DNA from: an uncultured Eubacteriales bacterium
GTDB lineage: Bacteria; Bacillota; Clostridia; Oscillospirales; Acutalibacteraceae
Assembly: GCA_900315195.1 (NCBI GenBank)
Contig: OMYD01000048.1
Location: 1-37,290 of the forward strand
Length of the DNA stretch: 37,290 bases
Direction of reading: 5' to 3'
The notes below the pieces were generated by a model. That model was not told where the DNA came from. It searched no databases and saw only the letters and a list, made by a program, of their open reading frames with translations. Below, piece by piece: positions 33,638 to 37,290 of the stretch (positions within the stretch are counted from its first letter, which is position 1; the number at the start of each line of letters is the position of its first letter). The translations under genes and the position numbers were made by a program.

Positions 33638-34360
33638 ATGGCAATTCAGACCGTTTTTGAAAGAACAGAAAAGAAATATATAATCACCCTCAGTCAGCGC
33701 AAGGCGCTGCTTGGTATGATTAACGAATACATAAAGCCCGATGAATACGGCGAGAGCACAGTTTGCTCGCTATACTTCGATACCGAGGACTTTCGGCTTA
33801 TCCGGCGCTCAATGGAAAAGCCGGCGTTTAAAGAAAAGCTCAGGCTGAGAAGCTACTCAACACCAAAGGCGGGAAGCAACGTTTTCCTTGAGCTTAAAAA
33901 GAAGTATAAGGGCGTTGTTTACAAGCGCAGGCAGACGCTTGAGTATACTAAGGCTATGGACTACATAAAAAACGACGTAAAGCCGAACGATTCCCAGATT
34001 ATGCGCGAAATCGACTGGTCGATGAAATATTACAAGACCATAGCTCCCAGAATGTTCATCGCGTATGACCGCACCGCTTTCTACAGCAGAACAGACCATG
34101 AGCTTAGGATCACCTTTGACCGCAACGTACGTTTCCGCACCGACAACCTGGACCTTTCAAAGGGGCACTACGGTGAGAGAATTTTAGACGCGGGGATCTG
34201 CATAATGGAAATCAAAGCTTTGCAGGCAATGCCGCTCTGGCTTACCGACGCGCTCACCGAGCTGAAGATATTCCCGGGCTCGTTCTCAAAATACGGAACG
34301 GCGTATCAGCTAACAGAACAGAGAAAAAACAACTTTAAAGGAGGGCAAAACTGTGCTTAA
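33638..34360 (+). CDS. VTC-domain (polyphosphate polymerase-like) protein
   Basis: A 240-residue soluble protein of the VTC/CYTH-like fold, whose eukaryotic members make polyphosphate. RTEKKYIITLSQRKALL at the start, KEKLRLRSY near residue 70, FLELKKKYKGVVYKRR near residue 88, and IMEIKALQAMPLWL near residue 192 supply the basic and acidic residues that line the tunnel. In bacteria such genes often sit beside DUF4956 and CotH genes; here DUF4956 overlaps it by 8 bases and no CotH gene follows. GAAAGGGG precedes the ATG. Polyphosphate synthesis is inferred from the family, not shown. Confidence 0.88.
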   Translation: MAIQTVFERTEKKYIITLSQRKALLGMINEYIKPDEYGESTVCSLYFDTEDFRLIRRSMEKPAFKEKLRLRSYSTPKAGSNVFLELKKKYKGVVYKRRQTLEYTKAMDYIKNDVKPNDSQIMREIDWSMKYYKTIAPRMFIAYDRTAFYSRTDHELRITFDRNVRFRTDNLDLSKGHYGERILDAGICIMEIKALQAMPLWLTDALTELKIFPGSFSKYGTAYQLTEQRKNNFKGGQNCA

Positions 34361-35042
34361 CATCAACTCTATTTTTGAACCTATTTACTCATCGACATCC
34401 GAAATCACAACAACAACATATCTGGTGTGTTCGCTTGTTTCCCTTGCGCTTGGCGCGGTAATCGCGTGGGCGTCGGGTTTCAGAAACAGACAGAGCAAAG
34501 GATTTTCGCTCTCCATAATGCTCATACCCGTAATTGTCCAGATGGTAATAATGCTTGTCAGCGACAATGTGGGCGCGGGCATCGCGGTAATGGGTACATT
34601 TTCACTGGTACGCTTCCGCAGCGCTCCGGGCTCGGCAAGAGAAATCGTAAGTATTTTCCTGGCAATGGCGGCAGGCATGGCTACTGCCAAGGGATACCTC
34701 GGAGTAGGTATTGTGTTTGTGGCGGTAATTTCGCTTATTCTGGTGCTCTCAAACTTTGTTAAAATCAAGGACAGCGACGATTTGCAGCGGGACCTGAAAA
34801 TCACAATCCCCGAGGATTTGAACTACGCTCACGAGTTTGACGATTTGTTTAACAAGTATACAAAGCAGGCTAAGCTTGTAAACGTAAAGACCACCAACAT
34901 GGGCAGCCTGTATAAACTTAGCTACCGCGTTGAGCTTAACAGCGAGGACGAAGTCCAGGCGTTTATTGATGAGTTGAGATGCCGCAACGGTAACCTAGAA
35001 ATAGCTATGATGATTCCTCCGCTTGAGGACAGAGTTCTATGA
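34353..35042 (+). CDS. DUF4956 membrane protein
   Basis: A 229-residue protein with about four membrane segments in residues 20-135 (the third and fourth around GAGIAVMGTFSLVRFRSAPGS and FLAMAAGMATAKGYLGVG, here given within 20 residues each as GIAVMGTFSLVRFRS and AAGMATAKGYLGVG). A cytoplasmic alpha/beta domain follows. GTFSLVRFRS is the family mark. The start is GTG at 34353, with GGAGGG upstream, overlapping the VTC gene by 8 bases. It probably forms a membrane partner for the VTC protein; its function is unknown. The operon ends at the terminator at 35089. Confidence 0.87.
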   Translation: MLNINSIFEPIYSSTSEITTTTYLVCSLVSLALGAVIAWASGFRNRQSKGFSLSIMLIPVIVQMVIMLVSDNVGAGIAVMGTFSLVRFRSAPGSAREIVSIFLAMAAGMATAKGYLGVGIVFVAVISLILVLSNFVKIKDSDDLQRDLKITIPEDLNYAHEFDDLFNKYTKQAKLVNVKTTNMGSLYKLSYRVELNSEDEVQAFIDELRCRNGNLEIAMMIPPLEDRVL

Positions 35043-35088
35043 TAAAACAGATTACTACACTTTTTTCTTAATGTATCTCCTTAAAAGT

Positions 35089-35121
35089 CGACAGGGCAGG
35101 CAGTAAATGCTTGCCCTGTCG
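35089..35121 (+). terminator. Terminator of the VTC/DUF4956 operon
   Basis: Fourteen-bp stem CGACAGGGCAGGCA/TGCTTGCCCTGTCG (one G-U pair) with a 5-base loop, followed by GCTATTATTTTTTA. Confidence 0.9.
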
Positions 35122-35157
35122 GCTATTATTTTTTATTTGTGGTTAGAATGCGCCTTC

Positions 35158-35186
35158 TTGACTATAGCGCGCGATGGGGATATAAT
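35158..35186 (+). promoter_or_regulatory. Promoter of the PH-domain gene
   Basis: TTGACT at 35158-35163 and perfect TATAAT at 35181-35186 with a 17-base spacer, 29 bases upstream of the start codon. Confidence 0.75.
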
Positions 35187-35215
35187 AAAAGCATAAATTA
35201 TAGGGAGCTGATTTC

Positions 35216-35593
35216 ATGATTGATTTTAACAACGGAAGCTTTATAAAGCTTAAGCAGACCGACCCTGAAAACGCATTACGCGTTGTTCAGCCGCTTTTAA
35301 TCGGCGGTGAGCAAGTTTTGTCGGCGTATAAGGGCGTGCGTGATTTTGTTGTGTTTACCAATATGCGCGTAATCTCCGTAAACGTTCAGGGCGTTACGGG
35401 TAAAAAGAAGGATTTCACATCTATGCCTTACTCCAAAATCTCGGTGTTTTCGGTTGAGACATCCGGCGTTGCGGACATTGACAGCGAGCTTGAAATGTGG
35501 TTTTCGGGCTTAGGCAAGGTTCACTTTGAATTTACCGGGCGCTCGGATATTGTTAGGATTGGTCAGATTATAGCCAGCTATACCCTTAGATAA
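35216..35593 (+). CDS. Bacterial PH-domain protein
   Basis: A 125-residue cytosolic protein of the bacterial pleckstrin-homology type (bPH_1). LIGGEQVLSAYKGVRDFVVF, here read as GGEQVLSAYKGVRDFVVFT, FTNMRVISVNVQG, and KDFTSMPYSKISVFSVET are the family pattern, followed by the long C-terminal helix IVRIGQIIASYTL. Members usually assemble into rings; their role is poorly known. GGGAG precedes the ATG. Its stop codon abuts the stop codon of the convergent XRE gene with no base between them. Confidence 0.88.
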   Translation: MIDFNNGSFIKLKQTDPENALRVVQPLLIGGEQVLSAYKGVRDFVVFTNMRVISVNVQGVTGKKKDFTSMPYSKISVFSVETSGVADIDSELEMWFSGLGKVHFEFTGRSDIVRIGQIIASYTLR

Positions 35594-36259
35594 TTACTCG
35601 TTGCCGCTGCGGTTGTGGTTTCTTACGTTCCTTTCGGCAAACTGAATAAGGTTGAAAAGCGATGACGCTCCTTTTTCAAAGTATCCGGATATTATGTCGG
35701 GCGACAGGGATAGGGCCAGCTTTTCGCGCTCGGCAATCGCGTCAGCAATCTCCAGATCCAGCAGCATGGCGGCTGTAGTCAGGTTTTTGTAGCGCTTTTG
35801 GTCAAGAGAAAACATGTTCTGAGGGTTTTCGTTTCCTGCCTCGTAAATGCAGCGGAACACCTGGTACTCGGCGCACATAAGGTAGTTTCCCGCAGCGTTA
35901 GTAAGGCGCTTACTGCCCATCTGAGCCAGCAGGTCGTAAATAATAGTAGTTGTGTTTGTCAGCAGGCGGTGGTTGATGCGGTTTATCATGTTGCCGTTTA
36001 AATGGCGGAAATCGTCGGTGTCAGGCAGGTCATTCGCCGTTACGGTGCTGCGCTGAACCGTCCTTCCCAGAAGATAATCCGCGCTGACCTCATAGTAATC
36101 GGCGGCTCTGATTAAAAAGTCAAGCCCGCATTCGCGGATTCCTTTTTCGTAATGTGACAGCAGGGACTGCGAAATACCAAGGTCTTTTGCCGCCTGTTTT
36201 TGGCTTAAACCGCGCTCTCGGCGCAAAAAAGTTATAATTCTGGGAAAATCCTTGTTCAA
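35594..36259 (-). CDS. XRE-family regulator with a helical C-terminal domain
   Basis: A 221-residue protein. Residues 1-65 form a helix-turn-helix domain (IITFLRRERGLSQKQAAKDL, GISQSLLSHYEKGIRECGL, VSADYLLGRT). The remaining 150 residues are helical, contain no known enzyme motif, and probably sense a signal or form dimers. The start is TTG at 36259 with AAGGAG about ten bases upstream; the nearby in-frame alternatives are interrupted. Its translation start overlaps the -35 of the divergent phosphatase promoter, so it may repress that gene or itself. Confidence 0.85.
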   Translation of the reverse strand: MNKDFPRIITFLRRERGLSQKQAAKDLGISQSLLSHYEKGIRECGLDFLIRAADYYEVSADYLLGRTVQRSTVTANDLPDTDDFRHLNGNMINRINHRLLTNTTTIIYDLLAQMGSKRLTNAAGNYLMCAEYQVFRCIYEAGNENPQNMFSLDQKRYKNLTTAAMLLDLEIADAIAEREKLALSLSPDIISGYFEKGASSLFNLIQFAERNVRNHNRSGNE

Positions 36260-36263
36260 ACTC

Positions 36264-36293
36264 TTGACACTCCTTTTTAATTAATAGTATAAT
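36264..36293 (+). promoter_or_regulatory. Promoter of the histidine phosphatase gene, overlapping the XRE start
   Basis: Perfect TTGACA at 36264-36269 and perfect TATAAT at 36288-36293, spacer 18 bases. AGTAT words at 36286 and 36334 and the inverted ATACT at 36306 lie around it and could be half-sites for the XRE protein. Confidence 0.65.
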
Positions 36294-36379
36294 TTATAAG
36301 TTGAAATACTAATTATATTATCATATTACAATCAGTATAATCCAAATTCAACAGTTTGTAAAGCAGTTACGGTGTTTTT

Positions 36380-36991
36380 ATGAAATCATATGTAATACAT
36401 CTGATTCGGCACGGCGCTATTGATGAAACCCTGACGGGCAAATACATCGGCACAACCGACCCTGAGCTTTCGGATAAGGGAAGGCTGGCGCTTAAAAAGC
36501 TGAAGCATGACATGGAATACCCCGACGTAAAGGTGGTGTTCTCAAGTCCGCTTAAACGCTGTACCGAAACATGTAAAATTCTTTTTCCCAATATTAATCC
36601 CTTGGTAATCGCGAATCTGAGCGAATGTAATTTCGGGGAATGGGAGGGCAGAACCGCCGACGAGCTTAAAGACGACGAGGATTTTCAGAAGTGGCTCGCG
36701 GGCGACAACTGTGTAAAACCTCCGAGAGGTGAGAGCAACTCGGACTTTGTAAGGCGGATATGTCTTATGTTTGAGAGCATTGCCGAAGGGCTGATGAAAA
36801 CGGGCAACACGGAAAGCGCGATAATAACCCACGGAGGCGTAATAATGACGCTCCTGTCGGTTTACGGGCTTCCGCAGGCAAAGCCCTTTGAATGGGCAAT
36901 GGACAATGGCTGCGGCTATTCAATAAGAATAACGCCGATGCTGTGGCAGAGGGGAAAAGTCGCAGAGGTATTTCAAAAAGTACCTTTTTGA
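36380..36991 (+). CDS. Histidine phosphatase (phosphoglycerate mutase-like superfamily)
   Basis: A 203-residue phosphatase with the phosphohistidine motif LIRHGAID at residues 7-14, the second arginine in FSSPLKRCTETC near residue 58, the acid in ECNFGEWEGRTADEL near residue 85, and the second histidine in IITHGGVIM near residue 150. The branch resembles alpha-ribazole phosphatase/CobC and other broad-specificity members; the substrate cannot be told from the sequence. The protein is complete and soluble. There is no cobalamin gene nearby. Confidence 0.85.
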   Translation: MKSYVIHLIRHGAIDETLTGKYIGTTDPELSDKGRLALKKLKHDMEYPDVKVVFSSPLKRCTETCKILFPNINPLVIANLSECNFGEWEGRTADELKDDEDFQKWLAGDNCVKPPRGESNSDFVRRICLMFESIAEGLMKTGNTESAIITHGGVIMTLLSVYGLPQAKPFEWAMDNGCGYSIRITPMLWQRGKVAEVFQKVPF

Positions 36992-37032
36992 ATTCATAAT
37001 TATGTTGCGCAGACAGTTTGCTTCAACAGAAA

Positions 37033-37053
37033 GCCTCCCTTTATAAGGGAGGC
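37033..37053 (+). terminator. Hairpin after the phosphatase gene, at the transposase junction
   Basis: Perfect 9-bp stem GCCTCCCTT/AAGGGAGGC with a 3-base loop. No T-run follows; instead the transposase coding sequence begins at once. It may be a terminator whose tail was lost when the element inserted, or part of the element itself. Confidence 0.45.
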
Positions 37054-37290
37054 GGCACGATTGTTGACGCAACCATTATCAATGCTTCATCATCAACCAA
37101 GAACGCTGCAAAACAACGTGACCCTGAAATGCGCCAGACAAAGAAAGGTAACCAATGGCATTTTGGAATGAAATGTCATATTGGTGTTGATGCTTTTACC
37201 GGAATGGTGCATACCTGTGAAGCGACCTCTGCCAATGTCAGCGATATTGAGGTTGCACCAAAGCTTTTGCGCAAAGACGACGAGTTTGCT
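37054..37290 (+). mobile_element. 5'-truncated IS5-like DDE transposase, running off the window
   Basis: Translation from 37054 gives [20 protein letters not shown], then [20 protein letters not shown] and [25 protein letters not shown]. This is the catalytic middle of an IS5-group transposase, with conserved aspartates in VDAT and GVDA. The usual 150-200 N-terminal residues are missing: a stop codon lies in frame at 36997, and the DNA upstream belongs to the hairpin and the phosphatase gene. The window ends before the rest of the gene, so it cannot be said whether the 3' part is whole. It is probably an IS remnant. Confidence 0.85.

Overview
The window comes from a low-to-moderate GC, Gram-positive, spore-forming member of the Clostridia, most likely a Ruminococcaceae/Oscillospirales gut or rumen bacterium. 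This is inferred from AddAB in place of RecBCD, a sigma-E/SpoIIGA sporulation pair, strong AGGAGG-type ribosome binding sites with some TTG starts, and a secreted GH13 amylase carrying a C-terminal dockerin, as in amylosome-forming ruminococci such as Ruminococcus bromii. No species can be assigned from the sequence alone.

Layout. 1-7020: addB-addA, an overlapping pair for double-strand-break repair, closed by a hairpin shared with the convergent amylase. 7031-11744 (minus): dockerin amylase, a DUF308 membrane protein and pyrB in a tight co-directional row, then rodA. 11890-15113 (plus): a disrupted fhs (about 65 nt missing, frameshifted), then tsaE-tsaB-rpiB with one-base or overlapping junctions. 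15123-15805: an AT-rich region with helically phased repeats and a small XRE regulator. 15983-16630: a stand-alone transcription unit with a near-consensus promoter and a terminator but no convincing protein, read here as a roughly 610-nt structured RNA, possibly of the ROOL class. 16735-18462 (minus): phosphoglucomutase/phosphomannomutase.

18658-24346 (minus): a dlt-like operon for modifying a cell-surface polymer. It has an AMP-forming ligase (disrupted), a carrier protein, a fold-type III PLP decarboxylase, an MBOAT acyltransferase and an SGNH-like exported protein. The decarboxylase is absent from classical dltABCD; with the carrier it suggests that the transferred group is decarboxylated while bound to the carrier. 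24645-25604: a GtrB-type glycosyltransferase. 25809-29617 (plus): pfkA, an E/P-repeat plus MORN-repeat protein, an MscS channel and a small lipoprotein whose ribosome binding site lies in a long hairpin. 29603-31158 (minus): sigE and spoIIGA.

31226-35042: a 29-residue membrane peptide, a two-component system (minus) and a divergent VTC-domain/DUF4956 operon (plus). The shared intergenic region holds three TTTAAGG-type tandem sites with 11-bp period. One takes the place of the -35 of the VTC promoter and one abuts the regulator's own promoter, so the two-component system probably controls both. 35158-36991: a bacterial PH-domain protein, an XRE regulator and a histidine phosphatase. 37054-37290: a 5'-truncated IS5-like transposase running off the window.

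The items most worth following up are the large RNA, the decarboxylase-containing dlt-like operon, the PyrB with a PyrI-type zinc tail, the response-regulator boxes, and the two gene lesions (fhs and the ligase), which need read-level checking.
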